From Salinigranum salinum (lineage in GTDB: Archaea; Halobacteriota; Halobacteria; Halobacteriales; Haloferacaceae), in the NCBI RefSeq assembly GCF_009176545.1, contig NZ_VTOJ01000002.1:744001-808000 (forward strand): DNA of 64,000 nucleotides, read 5' to 3'. How positions within the stretch are numbered: position 1 is the stretch's first letter; each line of letters begins with the position of its first letter. The notes beneath the pieces were generated by a model, which worked only from the letters and a program-made list of their open reading frames with translations, did not search any database and was not told where the DNA came from. Below are positions 48,737-58,150 of this stretch, piece after piece. The position numbers and the translations under genes are program-made.

Positions 48737-50383
48737 CTACTGGCCGAGCACCGTGTCCGTGAAGGACTGTGCCGCGTCGAGAGCCGCCTGAGGCTCCTTC
48801 TGACCGGCGATAGCCGCCTGAAGCTCCTGGCTGACCCGTTCTTTGAGCGCGCGAGCCTGTGGGAACAGTTCGACCTTGTTGAGCGACATCGCCCGGCCAC
48901 GGATCGCCGAGTACGCCGCAGCGTCGGTCTGCGCTGCGTCCTCGTACACCTGCTGGACGTAGCTCTGATTCCCCTCGAACGTGTACTCGTACCACGCGTT
49001 CGTGTAACTGAGCCGGGCGTCGAGGTACAGCGTCGCGGCGAGTTTCTTCTCCGGCGGGGCGTTCACGTTGATGCCGACGCCGTTCGGGCTCGCGATGCCG
49101 GCGCGGGTCGGGTTCGGTGCGTCGCTCCACCCCTCGGGCGAGACGGTCGGCACGTACTGGGTATCCCGCTCGAACTGGTCGAGCGCCCGCGGGACCAGGT
49201 CGCCGAAGACGGGAACCATCGCGAACTGCCCGGAGAGGAAGCCGTCGGCCAGGTCGCCCTGGCCGAAATTGACGACCGACTCGGGCACCCACCCGTTGTC
49301 GAGATACTCGATCATCTTCTCCAGCGCGAACAGCGCCGCATCGGAGTTGAACCGCACCGTCCCGTCGTCCTCGACGATCGATCCCCCGGCCTGGTAGAAC
49401 ATCTTCTTCCAGTCGCGGTAGGTGTACACGCGGGAAGCACCGCGGTACGCCCAGCCGTAGACGTCGGTGCCCTCGAACGCCTCCATCACCGTCTCGATGT
49501 CGTCCCACGTGTAGCTCCCGTCCGCGATGGCGGAGATGACGGAGTCGTCGATCCCCTGTTCACGCATGAGGTCGGGTCGGGCGTGGACCAGGCTCCCTTC
49601 AAGCGTGTTCGGGCCCACGTAGGTCTCGTCGTTGAAACCGAACGACTGCCGCATCAACGGCTGGTAGGGCTCCCACATCGAGTCGTCCGGCCACATGCCG
49701 CTCAGCGGCTCGAGGTAGTCGTCGGCCACGAAGGTCGTGAGCGTGTCGCTGAGGACGATCCCGAACCCGACGGGTTCGGGCGACCCCGACGAGAGGAACG
49801 CCGCCTCCCGCGGGATGGCCTGATCGACCGGGATCGCGAGCGGATCGACCTCGATCCCGTACCGGTCCTCGAACAACGCGTACGTGGCGAGCGTCGCCGG
49901 GTCGAACTCCAGCGAGCCGAAGTTGAGGATCTGGATTGAGTCGACCTCGGAGGCGATACTGTCCTCCCACCCGGGGACCGGTTCGTACGGGGAATCGGCG
50001 ATCGCGCCGGAGTTCAGCCAGGGCTCGACACCCTCCGTGGGGTTGTCGGGGATCTGCTGGCGCGCCTCGATCGGCCACTCGTCGAGCGTCGTCATCCGAC
50101 GGTCCGGGTTGTCCCCCCAGCCGAGTCCCGAGAGCGCCGACTGGAAGTCGCTCATGCCGCTGCCGCCGTCACCGCTGCCGCCGTCGCCGCTGCCGCCATC
50201 GCCGTTGCCGCTGCCGCCACCGCCGTCGCCGCTGCCACCATCGCCGTTGCCGCCACCACCGTTGCCGCCACCGCCGTCGCTGTCCGTTCCCGAACAGCCG
50301 GCCAGCGCAGCGGCACCGCCGACGCCGAGGTACTTGAGAAGCTCGCGTCTATCGATCCGCGTTGCCATGTCTTCGAATGACAT
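48737..50383 (-). CDS. Tat-exported lipoprotein solute-binding protein of the ABC importer
   Basis: A 548-residue extracellular binding protein. The N-terminus carries the twin-arginine motif DRRELLKYLG and lipobox LAGC (Cys30), so it is folded, exported by Tat and lipid-anchored, as usual in haloarchaea. Residues about 31-76 are a Gly/Asp/Ser/Asn linker with GGNGDGGSG-type repeats. The mature domain is of extracellular-solute-binding family 1 type (NSDAALFALEKMIEYLDNGW, FLSGQFAMVPVFGD). The substrate is unknown. ATG 50383 and an in-frame ATG at 50368 are both usable; the latter keeps the whole Tat signal. Confidence 0.93.
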   Translation of the reverse strand: MSFEDMATRIDRRELLKYLGVGGAAALAGCSGTDSDGGGGNGGGGNGDGGSGDGGGGSGNGDGGSGDGGSGDGGSGMSDFQSALSGLGWGDNPDRRMTTLDEWPIEARQQIPDNPTEGVEPWLNSGAIADSPYEPVPGWEDSIASEVDSIQILNFGSLEFDPATLATYALFEDRYGIEVDPLAIPVDQAIPREAAFLSSGSPEPVGFGIVLSDTLTTFVADDYLEPLSGMWPDDSMWEPYQPLMRQSFGFNDETYVGPNTLEGSLVHARPDLMREQGIDDSVISAIADGSYTWDDIETVMEAFEGTDVYGWAYRGASRVYTYRDWKKMFYQAGGSIVEDDGTVRFNSDAALFALEKMIEYLDNGWVPESVVNFGQGDLADGFLSGQFAMVPVFGDLVPRALDQFERDTQYVPTVSPEGWSDAPNPTRAGIASPNGVGINVNAPPEKKLAATLYLDARLSYTNAWYEYTFEGNQSYVQQVYEDAAQTDAAAYSAIRGRAMSLNKVELFPQARALKERVSQELQAAIAGQKEPQAALDAAQSFTDTVLGQ

Positions 50384-50451
50384 GGGCCACGATTTGGGTT
50401 TCTATTATGTAAAAGTACTGTTGTTCTCTGTCTTCAATCATGTAAAACTAC
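50384..50451 (-). promoter_or_regulatory. Promoter with two direct repeats for the ABC importer operon
   Basis: AT-rich DNA directly before the binding-protein gene. ATGTAAAAGTAC (50407-50418) and ATGTAAAACTAC (50440-50451) are direct repeats 33 bp apart, about three helical turns, as expected for two sites of one regulator on the same face. On the minus strand TTTTACATAAT at 50404-50414 is a likely TATA element. Confidence 0.5.
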
Positions 50452-50647
50452 CGCTGATCCGATCGAGCCCCGGCTGCAGAACCCGTGTCTCGTTCGGGCT
50501 GCTACCCCGTGCCCCACCACGCACACGGCGGGAGGAGGGCGAGCCTTCCGGTCGCGGGTGAGGTCCGTCGCCACGAGTCACGACTCGGCGTGGATGACTC
50601 CGCGGACACGGTGCAACCCTTAAGTCCCGATCGGCAGATCAGTCGGT

Positions 50648-51748
50648 ATGGAGATCACGGAAGTCGAAAGCTACACGCTTCGGGTCCCGATCGGACGATC
50701 CGTCGGCGACTCCCGACTGTCGATCACCGACGTCTACTGGGTCGTCGTCGAACTCACGACCGGGACGGGCCTCACGGGGACGGGGTGGATGGGATCGCTC
50801 GGGTTCGGACCGGACCTGCTCTCGGGCTTCGTCGACTCGCAGTTCCGCGACCACCTCGTAGGTCGGGACCCGTTCGAGACGACCGCGATCCACCGGGACC
50901 TCCGCCGACAGACGATCTACTACGGGGAGACGGGAATGGCGGCCTGGCCGCGCGGCGCGATCGACGTGGCGCTCTGGGATCTCAAGGCCAAGGCCGCCGA
51001 GGAGCCCCTCTACCGGTTCCTCGGCGGGGCGGACCGGCGGGTCCCGGCGTACGTCTCGCTGATGGACGCGACCGAGGACGACGCCGAGGTGGTGGCGAGC
51101 CGACACGGCCAGTACGCGGAGGAGGGGTTCACGGCGTTCAAGACGAAAGTGGGGAACCGCCCCACCACCGAGGAGCGCCGCCGGATCGCGGCGATCCGCG
51201 AGCGGATCGGGGGGGACGCAGACCTGTTCGTCGACGCGAACCAGGCGTGGACCGTGACCGAGGCGATCCGACACGTCGACGCACTGACCGACTACGATCT
51301 CGGCTGGGTGGAAGAGCCGATCTCGGAGTGGGACCTCCGGGGCCACGACCGTGTCGCGACGGCGATCGAACCGCCACTGGCGACCGGTGAGATGTTCTAC
51401 CGGCCCGAACGGTTCGAGTTCCTCTTCGACATCGGTCGCGTCGGCGTGGTCCAGCCGGACCTGATCAGGCTCGGTGGCGTGTCGGCGCTGTGGGAGGCGG
51501 CGACGATGGCCAACCGACACGCCGTGCCACTGGCCCCCCACTTTTACTACGCGGTCAGCGCACACGTCGTGAGCGCGGCACCGACCGGCATGATCGCGGA
51601 GTACATCCCGGCGTACGATATCGCGACGGTTCTCGCCGACCCCCCGGCGATCGAGGACGGACACGTCGTCCTCCCGGACCGACCGGGCCACGGCTACGAG
51701 ATCTCGAACACGGCGCGGGCCGAGTACGAAGTCGAGTTCCCCGAGTAG
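50648..51748 (+). CDS. Enolase-superfamily mandelate racemase/muconate lactonizing-like protein
   Basis: A 366-residue protein with the K-x-K motif in FKTKVGNRP, metal ligands in LFVDANQAW (Asp), WVEEPI (Glu) and LATGEMF (Glu), and a C-terminal His in LAPHFYYAVSAH. K-x-K plus His is the mandelate racemase/acid-sugar dehydratase arrangement. The N-terminal start MEITEVESYTLRVPIG closely parallels that of the gene at 56946, suggesting related substrates. A TATA-like ACCCTTAAG lies 23-32 bases upstream, giving a leaderless message. Confidence 0.92.
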   Translation: MEITEVESYTLRVPIGRSVGDSRLSITDVYWVVVELTTGTGLTGTGWMGSLGFGPDLLSGFVDSQFRDHLVGRDPFETTAIHRDLRRQTIYYGETGMAAWPRGAIDVALWDLKAKAAEEPLYRFLGGADRRVPAYVSLMDATEDDAEVVASRHGQYAEEGFTAFKTKVGNRPTTEERRRIAAIRERIGGDADLFVDANQAWTVTEAIRHVDALTDYDLGWVEEPISEWDLRGHDRVATAIEPPLATGEMFYRPERFEFLFDIGRVGVVQPDLIRLGGVSALWEAATMANRHAVPLAPHFYYAVSAHVVSAAPTGMIAEYIPAYDIATVLADPPAIEDGHVVLPDRPGHGYEISNTARAEYEVEFPE

Positions 51749-51826
51749 TCGGGAGTCGCGGTCCATTCGGGAGTCGTGGTCCACCGTGAAACAGGGCGGT
51801 CGGACGGTCGGGTGTTGGGCGGGCGG

Positions 51827-52606
51827 TCAGTCGCCCCGACTGCCCCACGCGTAGGGGGTCCAGCCGCCGTCGGCGGTGAGCACCTCGCCCGTCACGAAGT
51901 TGTCGCGCGCGGCGAGGAAGAGCACGCAGTTCGCCATCTCCTCGGTCGTGCCGTACCGGCCGAGCGGTGTGCGCTTTTCGATGTCCTCGTCGGTGTAGCC
52001 GGCGGACTCCTGGGACTGGTCTGTGATCGCGGTCTTGATGTAGCCGGGGGCGAGCGCGTTGACGTGGATGTCGTGTTCGGCCCACTCGACGGCCAGCGTC
52101 CGGGTCAGGTTGTCGACGCCGCCCTTGGCCGCGCAGTACGGCGACCGTCGACCCAGTCCCATCGAGCCCATCATGCTCGAGACGTTGACGATGGCGCCGC
52201 CGTCGCCCTGGTCGATGAGCTGTCGACCCGCGGCCTGCGAGCCGTAGAACACGCCCGAGAGATCGACGTCGATCACCTGCTGCCAGTCGGCGGGATCCAT
52301 CTCCTCCGCCGGCCCGATGATCGTCACGCCCGCGTTGTTCACCATCACGTCGAGGCGGCCGAACTCCTCGACGGTGGCGTCCACCAGCGCCGCCACGGAG
52401 TCGGGGTCGCTCACGTCGGTCTCGACGGGCAGGGCTGTCCCCCCGGCCGCCTCGATGTCGGCGGCCGCCTCGGCGGCGCGGTCGTACGACCGCGAGTTGG
52501 TGACGACGTTCGCCCCCTCCGCCGCGAACGCCTCGGCGACTGCCTTCCCGATACCCTTGCTCGACCCCGTCACGATCGCTGTCTGACCGTCGAATCGTCC
52601 GCTCAT
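51827..52606 (-). CDS. Short-chain dehydrogenase/reductase (glucose/gluconate dehydrogenase-like)
   Basis: A 259-residue classical SDR with TGSSKGIGKA, NNAGVTIIG, catalytic Ser in VSSMMGS and YCAAK (SPYCAAKGG), and a typical LTADGGWTPYAW end. The GxY-rich C-terminus and CAAK variant resemble glucose 1-dehydrogenase and gluconate 5-dehydrogenase groups. It probably interconverts a sugar-acid hydroxyl and ketone before or after dehydration. It converges with the enolase-family gene at 50648. Confidence 0.93.
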   Translation of the reverse strand: MSGRFDGQTAIVTGSSKGIGKAVAEAFAAEGANVVTNSRSYDRAAEAAADIEAAGGTALPVETDVSDPDSVAALVDATVEEFGRLDVMVNNAGVTIIGPAEEMDPADWQQVIDVDLSGVFYGSQAAGRQLIDQGDGGAIVNVSSMMGSMGLGRRSPYCAAKGGVDNLTRTLAVEWAEHDIHVNALAPGYIKTAITDQSQESAGYTDEDIEKRTPLGRYGTTEEMANCVLFLAARDNFVTGEVLTADGGWTPYAWGSRGD

Positions 52607-52732
52607 GTCCGTCTCGTGCCTCTCTCCGGTGGGTAATAGACCCTCGCTTCTGTCCGGGTGCGGACAGTTCGGGACTGGTCCGCGCTCCGGTTTCGACGGT
52701 CGTGATTCGACGGCCGTGAGGCGCGGGCTTCG

Positions 52733-53569
52733 TCACCTGACCACGTCGGCCGAGACGGAGCCCACGCCGTCCACCTCGGCCCGGACGGTGTCACCGGGTT
52801 CGATCCGGTGGGCACCGGGCGTGCCCGTCGAGATGACGTCGCCGGGTTCGAGCGTCATCACGCGCGAGTGGAACGCGACCAGCTCGCGCGGCGAGAAGTG
52901 CATGTTCGCCACCGTGTTCGCTGCTTTGACCTCGTCGTCGACGACCGTCCGCACCGCCACGTCGTCCAGATCGACGCCGGGGTCGGGGACGACGATCTCG
53001 GAGCCCATCACCAGGAACGTGTCGAAGCTCTTCGAGCGCGTGAGAAAGCGGGGGTTGCGCCGGAGGACGTCTTCGGCGGTCATGTCGATCACCGGGACGA
53101 ACCCGCCGATCACGGAGTCGACCGCGTCGACCGGGACGTCGCTACAGGTGCGGCCGATCACGACGGCGAGTTCGGCCTCGGCGGTCACGTGGTTCGTGAT
53201 CTCGGTCGGGGGCAGGCGGATCGGCCCGCCAGGGCCGGTCAGCGCCGTCGCGGGCTTGAAGAAGCTCGCGGGCTCGTCCGGGTGGTCCTCGTCGAGGTCA
53301 GCGGCGTGGTCGGCGTAGTTCAGCCCGATGCCGAACAGTTTCCCGGGGCGATCGAGCGGTGGGGCGAACGAGAGGTGCGCCGGTGAGAGACGTCTGGCCG
53401 CAACCGCACCCGGATCGGGGAGGTCGGCCGGGTGACGAGAGAGCGCCGACTCGACACTGGTCAGCGACGGGTCGGCGGCCGTGAGCAGGATGAACCCCTC
53501 GTCGTTGCCGAGGAGCGGGTCGCCGGTTGCCGTGCGGGCGAGCCTGCGCTCGGTCGACGCGACGGTCAT
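52733..53569 (-). CDS. Fumarylacetoacetate hydrolase (FAH)-family protein
   Basis: A 278-residue FAH-fold protein that would cleave or hydrolyse a 2-keto acid. It has the core GIGLNYADHAAD, FFKPATALTGPG, metal ligands in AEAELAVVIGR (Glu) and GFVPVIDMTAEDVLRR (Asp), and the ending DVISTGTPGAHRIEPGDTV. Archaeal relatives include 2-keto-3-deoxyarabinonate dehydratase and acylpyruvase, both of which fit a sugar-acid pathway. It overlaps the cupin gene upstream by ATGA, so the two are cotranslated. Confidence 0.92.
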   Translation of the reverse strand: MTVASTERRLARTATGDPLLGNDEGFILLTAADPSLTSVESALSRHPADLPDPGAVAARRLSPAHLSFAPPLDRPGKLFGIGLNYADHAADLDEDHPDEPASFFKPATALTGPGGPIRLPPTEITNHVTAEAELAVVIGRTCSDVPVDAVDSVIGGFVPVIDMTAEDVLRRNPRFLTRSKSFDTFLVMGSEIVVPDPGVDLDDVAVRTVVDDEVKAANTVANMHFSPRELVAFHSRVMTLEPGDVISTGTPGAHRIEPGDTVRAEVDGVGSVSADVVR

Positions 53570-53910
53570 TCGCGATCGGTCCAGAAGTCGAACGATCGGC
53601 CGGGCGCGAACACGTCGATCCCGACGGCGACGTCGTCACCGGAGTTCTCGACGCGGTGGGCCTCCCAGGAGTCGAGCCACACGGAGTCGAACCGGCCGAG
53701 CGTCACCTCGTCGTCCTCGGTGTAGACGGTCAGTTCCCCCCCGACGACGAGACAGACCTGTTCGTTCTCGTGGTCGTGCGTGGGCGAGGAGTGGCCCGGC
53801 GGTTTCTCGAACCACTCGAAGCTGAACTGGTCGGAGCCGGCCATCGCGACGCGCCGCCAGCCGGCCTCCGGTTCGTACGTCTCGGCCTCGTCGAACGGGA
53901 CTGGGTGCAT
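53566..53910 (-). CDS. Cupin-fold small protein, operon partner of the FAH enzyme
   Basis: A 114-residue single-cupin protein with motif 1 SPTHDHENEQVCLVVGGE (two His and Glu ligands) and motif 2 SWEAHRVENSGD. Small cupins next to sugar-acid genes are often isomerases, lactonases or sensors; function is not readable. ATG 53910 (MHPVPFDEAETY) is chosen because upstream in-frame sequence is unlike protein and a TATA-like TTCATACTC lies 27-36 bases before it. Another cupin lies at 58151, with similar motifs. Confidence 0.88.
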   Translation of the reverse strand: MHPVPFDEAETYEPEAGWRRVAMAGSDQFSFEWFEKPPGHSSPTHDHENEQVCLVVGGELTVYTEDDEVTLGRFDSVWLDSWEAHRVENSGDDVAVGIDVFAPGRSFDFWTDRE

Positions 53911-54099
53911 CTTCGGACGGAACACCGTCGCAGGTGAGTATGAATCTTGGCATGGGGGTGCGTGTCGGAACGGGTCGGGCACGCACGGTCGCGTCGGTCG
54001 GCACCGAAACCGCGGAGACGAGTGTCGAGACACGCCCGAGAAGCGGTGTGAGACGTGTCGAACGCCGGGTGCCGACGGGCGGAGGGGCTGGAGCGGTCG

Positions 54100-54888
54100 C
54101 TACAGGTTCGAGTTACCGCCGCCGCCGTCGATGACGATGGCCTGCCCGTTGATGTAGCCCGACCGCGGCGAACAGAGGAACGCGACGGTGTCGCCGAGCT
54201 CCATCGGGTCACCGATGCGCCCGAGCGGGTTGGCCTTGCCGCGCTCTTCGAGCCCCTGTTCGTAGCTGTCGTAGTCGCCGCGCTCGACGCCCTGTTCGAT
54301 GAGTTCCTCGATACGGGCGGTCTCGTGGGCACCGGGGAGGACGGCGTTCGTGCGGACGTCGGGGGCGAGCTCCGACGAGAGCGTCTTCTCCAGCCCGATG
54401 ACGCTCATCCGGACCGAGTTCGAGAGCACCAGCGAGTCGATCGCCTCCTTGACGCTCCGGGAGGTGATGTTGACGATGGTTCCCCCGCCGTCTTCGAGGT
54501 GCGGGACGGCAGCCTGGACGAGTCGAACCACGCTCATCACCAGGAGGTCGTACGCCTGGTACCAGTCCTCGTCGTCCATCTCCACGAACGGGCCGCTCGG
54601 CGGGCCGCCGGCGCTGGTGACGAGGTGGTCGATGCCGCCGAACGCCTCGACCGTGCGGTCGACGAGGTGGTCGACGTCGCCGGAGTCGGTCAGGTCGCCC
54701 GCGACGCCGACGACGTCACCCGCCGCGACAGCCTCGACCTCCGCGACCGCCTCGGCGAGTCGATCCTCGTCCCGCCCGTTCAGGACGACGTTCGCGCCCT
54801 CGCGTGCGAGCGCTGTCGCCGACGCCTTGCCGAGGCCACTGCTCGAGGCCGTCACGAGTGCGGCGTTTCCGTCGAGTTTTAGATCCAT
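54100..54888 (-). CDS. SDR-family protein lacking the canonical YxxxK
   Basis: A 262-residue SDR with cofactor motif [10 protein letters not shown] and the SAGG variant of NNAG. Where other SDRs have Y-x-x-x-K, this one reads [14 protein letters not shown], with catalytic Tyr replaced and Arg in place of Lys. The same subfamily appears elsewhere among 3-oxoacyl-reductase-like SDRs, so this is a group trait rather than damage. Its activity is uncertain. ATG 54888 gives [14 protein letters not shown]. It forms a leftward series with the cupin/FAH pair but is separated from it by 189 bases. Confidence 0.88.
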   Translation of the reverse strand: MDLKLDGNAALVTASSSGLGKASATALAREGANVVLNGRDEDRLAEAVAEVEAVAAGDVVGVAGDLTDSGDVDHLVDRTVEAFGGIDHLVTSAGGPPSGPFVEMDDEDWYQAYDLLVMSVVRLVQAAVPHLEDGGGTIVNITSRSVKEAIDSLVLSNSVRMSVIGLEKTLSSELAPDVRTNAVLPGAHETARIEELIEQGVERGDYDSYEQGLEERGKANPLGRIGDPMELGDTVAFLCSPRSGYINGQAIVIDGGGGNSNL

Positions 54889-55054
54889 AGTACGACTGGT
54901 GTCGTTCGGTGCGTGTAAAACCCTTCGTGCAGGGGCAAAGCGACGGGAGCGGCCACCTTCCCGTGCGGACTGGTGCACCACACCGCCGTGTCGGGAGTCG
55001 GCGGTCGCACCCGTTCTCCCCTAGTCGGCCCGCGAAACGGACCGTCGGAACACC

Positions 55055-56347
55055 TCACTCGATCGGCTCGAAGCGCACGTCCGCGTCTCCGAACACGAGC
55101 CGTCTCGCCTCGCCGACGGTGACGTGTTCGACCGTCTCGCGGGCGAGCGCCGGCGAGACGTGAAAGGTGGAGAGGTGGCCGGTGTCACGGACCCACGCGA
55201 TGCGGACGGTGTCGGGGTCGTACGGGCCGATGGCGGAGACCGCTGCGACCAGCGCGTGGCGGTCGGTCGGGAGCACGACCGGCAGGTGGGACTTCGAGTG
55301 CGAGCCGCTGGTGAGCGCGTTCGCGTACATCTGCTCGAGGTCCAGTTCGTCCGCGACAGCCCGCGTCGTGAGGTCGGCGAGGCCGATGCCGTGGCCGTTG
55401 CCGTGCGTCGTCTCCGTGAGGCCGCGGACGACGATCCGCTCGATGTCGGGCGTCTCGGGGTCCGCGACGCCGTGGAGGTCGTAGCGGCCGATGACGTTGG
55501 TGTCCATGCCGGTGCCCGAGACGTCCTTGCCGATGCGGTCGACGACGAGGACGTCGAGGTCGTCGTACGGCAGGGTCGGCATGTGGTCGTACGCGCGTTC
55601 GAGGAGGCCGAATTCGCCGTCCGGCAGATCCGTCGCCGACACGCCTTCGACGGCGGCCGTCTCGTCGAGGAAGTTCTCGACGATCGCGATGCCGCCGAGG
55701 AACGGCGTCTCGGCGCGGACGACGTCAAGGGCGGCCTCGATCGTGGTCACGAAGCCGTCGACGGTCGCCCGCTCGTGGATGGCCGACGCGCCGACCTGCT
55801 TGCCGAGGCCGACCGTCGCCATCTTGCAGAGCCCGCTCTCGAACGGCCCGTCGAAGTTGGTGTGGGCCTTGACACGGTTGACGACGACCACCCCGTCGGC
55901 GTCGAGCGCCGCCCGCGAGAAGTACACCGGGCTCCCGAGCACCGACTCGCCGATCCGTTCGGCGTCCATGCGGGCGTCGACGGGACAGCCGATCGCCTCC
56001 TCGGTGAGGCCGAGGCTCGCGAGCGTCCTGCGCTGGCCCTCCGCCGTCGCCCCGCCGTGGCTCCCCATCGCGGGCACGACGACCGGGTCGAACCCGCGGT
56101 CGCGCACCTCGTCGACGACGGCGCGGGCGACGGGAACGACGTCCGTGATCCCGCGGCTGCCGAGCCCCACGGCGACGGTCGCGCCACTCGGGAGGTCCGA
56201 CAGCGAGAGCGCGTCGACCGCCGTGCGTGTCGCCTCGGTGACGTCGTCGAGCGTCGGTGCCGGCGGGTCGTAGTGGACCTCGTGGAACGTCGGGAGCGTC
56301 ACGTCCGGGAGGACCGTGTCGACGGTGGCCGCGTCGGGAAACTCCAT
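55055..56347 (-). CDS. LarA-family (nickel-pincer racemase-like) protein, copy 2
   Basis: A 430-residue paralogue of the protein at 44151. Shared blocks include VGLGSRGITDVVPVAR, VPAMGSHGGATAEGQRR, VNRVKAHTNFDG, LCKMATVGLGKQVGAS and IGKDVSGTGMDTNVIGR. Differences such as KPHTD to KAHTN near the cofactor suggest a different hydroxyacid substrate. ATG 56347 is selected because it follows a TATA-like AACTATACG; upstream in-frame residues do not align with copy 1. Confidence 0.85.
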   Translation of the reverse strand: MEFPDAATVDTVLPDVTLPTFHEVHYDPPAPTLDDVTEATRTAVDALSLSDLPSGATVAVGLGSRGITDVVPVARAVVDEVRDRGFDPVVVPAMGSHGGATAEGQRRTLASLGLTEEAIGCPVDARMDAERIGESVLGSPVYFSRAALDADGVVVVNRVKAHTNFDGPFESGLCKMATVGLGKQVGASAIHERATVDGFVTTIEAALDVVRAETPFLGGIAIVENFLDETAAVEGVSATDLPDGEFGLLERAYDHMPTLPYDDLDVLVVDRIGKDVSGTGMDTNVIGRYDLHGVADPETPDIERIVVRGLTETTHGNGHGIGLADLTTRAVADELDLEQMYANALTSGSHSKSHLPVVLPTDRHALVAAVSAIGPYDPDTVRIAWVRDTGHLSTFHVSPALARETVEHVTVGEARRLVFGDADVRFEPIE

Positions 56348-56371
56348 ATCGGTGGGGAGCAGGCGCGCCGG

Positions 56372-56409
56372 GCGTATAGTTCCACGTGTGTCCCGATCGA
56401 CGTGGGAAC
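56372..56409 (-). promoter_or_regulatory. Promoter and inverted repeat of LarA copy 2
   Basis: Minus-strand AACTATACG (about 56373-56381) is 26-34 bases before ATG 56347. Just upstream of it GTTCCACGT (56379-56387) and ACGTGGGAAC (56400-56409) form an imperfect inverted repeat with one extra base in an arm. The site is upstream of TATA, suggesting activation. Confidence 0.4.
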
Positions 56410-56945
56410 GTATCGGCTCTCCGGGGCGAGCGTGGCGGCAGGAAGACCGTACGACGGCCGGACACGGCGGGGCCACGCACTCTCGTTCACGGCGGTGCGG
56501 CCACGGCGGAGCGACATCGTGCGCCCCCTCGAGGGTGCGGTCGGCGCGCGGGAGCGACCGACGCGAGCGACTCGCGCGAGGTGCCGCTCGCGCCTCCGTG
56601 CGCGAGCCACCGACCGAGGAGTCCGTCGAGCCGTCTGTCCGGCCCCATCGCTGAGACACCGGCCGTGGAGGAACGAGGGAGGCTCGCCACGCCCCGGGTA
56701 CCGTGCGGTCTCCGTCCCGTCGCTCACGCTCTCACTCTCCGGAGACCGCGTGTCCCGTGTCGGTCACGTGGGCGGTCCGAGAGACGTGCCGGCACCCGCG
56801 GTTCGTCACGAACGACGACACTGCTCCGACGGACGTGTGCAACGTCGGCTACGAGGTGCGTCAGAGAGAGAGAGCGGAGCTCTCTCAGCTGAACAGCGTC
56901 CCGACCCACCCAAAGTGATTTACTCTCGTGCGGAGGCCACTCCGT
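56410..56945. other. Non-coding 536-base region between LarA copy 2 and an enolase-family gene
   Basis: No convincing gene. Long open frames on both strands are Arg- and Ser-rich and lack family resemblance. At the right end a TATA-like TGATTTAC (about 56916-56923) lies 23-30 bases before ATG 56946, so that gene is probably leaderless. The rest holds nothing I can identify. Confidence 0.5.
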
Positions 56946-58052
56946 ATGGAGATCACGGAGATAGAGAGCGTCGCCGTCTCGATCCCGCTCGCCGAACCCG
57001 TCGCGTTCGCGACCCGCATCGTCGAGGAGCGCGACCACGCTATCGTCTACGTCCGGACCGACGAGGGAGACGAGGGGCTCGGATACACCCTGGGGTACGG
57101 TGGGGCAGGGCTCATCGCCGACGCCGTCACGGAGTTGCTGGAGCCGATGCTGGTGGGCGAGGATCCGCGCGACACCGAACGACTGTGGCGCGAGATGTTC
57201 GACAGCACCGTCCAGATCGGGCGCAAGGGGGTCGTCCTCCGGGCCATCTCGATCGTCGACATCGCGCTGTGGGACCTCAAGGCCACGGCCGCGGGAATGC
57301 CGCTCTACAAGCTCCTCGGGGGGAGCAAGGAGGAGATCCCCGCGTACGCCAGCGGCGGCTACTACCGCGACACCAAGGGACTCGAGGGACTCCGCGAGGA
57401 GATGGAGCGGTACGTCGACCGCGGGCACGACGTGGTGAAGATGAAGGTGGGACGCGAGTCGCTCGCGACGGAAGTCGACCGGGTCCGGACCGTCCGTGAG
57501 GCCATCGGCCCCCACAGGACGCTCCTCATGGACGCCAACGGGAAGTGGTCGAACAAGCAGGAGGCCGTCCGTGCCTGTCGTGCCTTCGGCGAGTACGACC
57601 CGTACTTCATCGAAGAGCCGGTGATGCCCGACAGCATCGACCTGATGAGCGAGGTGAACGCGGCGCTCTCGTATCCGGTGGCGGCGGGCGAACTCGAGTT
57701 CAACCGCTACGGCTTCCAGCATCTGCTCGACGCGGGGGCGGTCGAGATCGTCCAGCCGGACGCGACCGTGGTCGGCGGGATCACCGAGTGGATGCGGGTG
57801 GCGCATATGGCGGCGGCCCGCGACGTCCCCGTCGCGCCCCACTACAACTGGGACCTCCACGTCCACCTGCTCGGCGCGATCGAGAACGGGCTCTGGGCGG
57901 AGTACTTCTACCGCGACTCCGACGTGAAGGCGTTCGACGACGTCCTCGTCCACCCGATGGAGCCAACCGACGGGACTCTGGAGATTCCCGACCGACCCGG
58001 TCACGGCATCGAACTCGACCGCGACGCCCTCGACTCGTTCCGGATCGAGTGA
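56946..58052 (+). CDS. Enolase-superfamily mandelate racemase-like protein
   Basis: A 368-residue protein with K-x-K in VVKMKVGRES, metal ligands in LLMDANGKW (Asp), YFIEEPV (Glu) and VAAGELEF (Glu), and His in APHYNWDLHVH. This set matches the mandelate racemase subgroup that handles acid sugars or hydroxyacids. The start MEITEIESVAVSIPL mirrors the gene at 50648. ATG 56946 is preferred over an in-frame ATG 18 bases upstream because of this match and the TATA spacing. Confidence 0.92.
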   Translation: MEITEIESVAVSIPLAEPVAFATRIVEERDHAIVYVRTDEGDEGLGYTLGYGGAGLIADAVTELLEPMLVGEDPRDTERLWREMFDSTVQIGRKGVVLRAISIVDIALWDLKATAAGMPLYKLLGGSKEEIPAYASGGYYRDTKGLEGLREEMERYVDRGHDVVKMKVGRESLATEVDRVRTVREAIGPHRTLLMDANGKWSNKQEAVRACRAFGEYDPYFIEEPVMPDSIDLMSEVNAALSYPVAAGELEFNRYGFQHLLDAGAVEIVQPDATVVGGITEWMRVAHMAAARDVPVAPHYNWDLHVHLLGAIENGLWAEYFYRDSDVKAFDDVLVHPMEPTDGTLEIPDRPGHGIELDRDALDSFRIE

Positions 58053-58090
58053 GCTCCCGTCGGGGCAACGCGGGCCGATCCTCGCTACAC

Positions 58091-58127
58091 CCGCCCGCAA
58101 AGGGTTTCACCGCCCGCAAACGTTTAC
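58091..58127 (+). promoter_or_regulatory. Direct repeats and TATA before the second cupin gene
   Basis: CCGCCCGCAAA occurs twice (58091-58101 and 58110-58120), 19 bases apart. The second copy runs into AAACGTTTAC, a TATA-like element 24-33 bases before ATG 58151. A regulator on these repeats would compete with TBP/TFB. Confidence 0.45.
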
Positions 58128-58150
58128 CCCTCGTCGCGTGAAGTCGCGTC

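Noticed and set aside
56386..56892. 168-codon plus-strand frame before the enolase-family gene
   Set aside because: It is Arg-rich with no family resemblance, and it covers the promoter of the minus-strand LarA-type gene.
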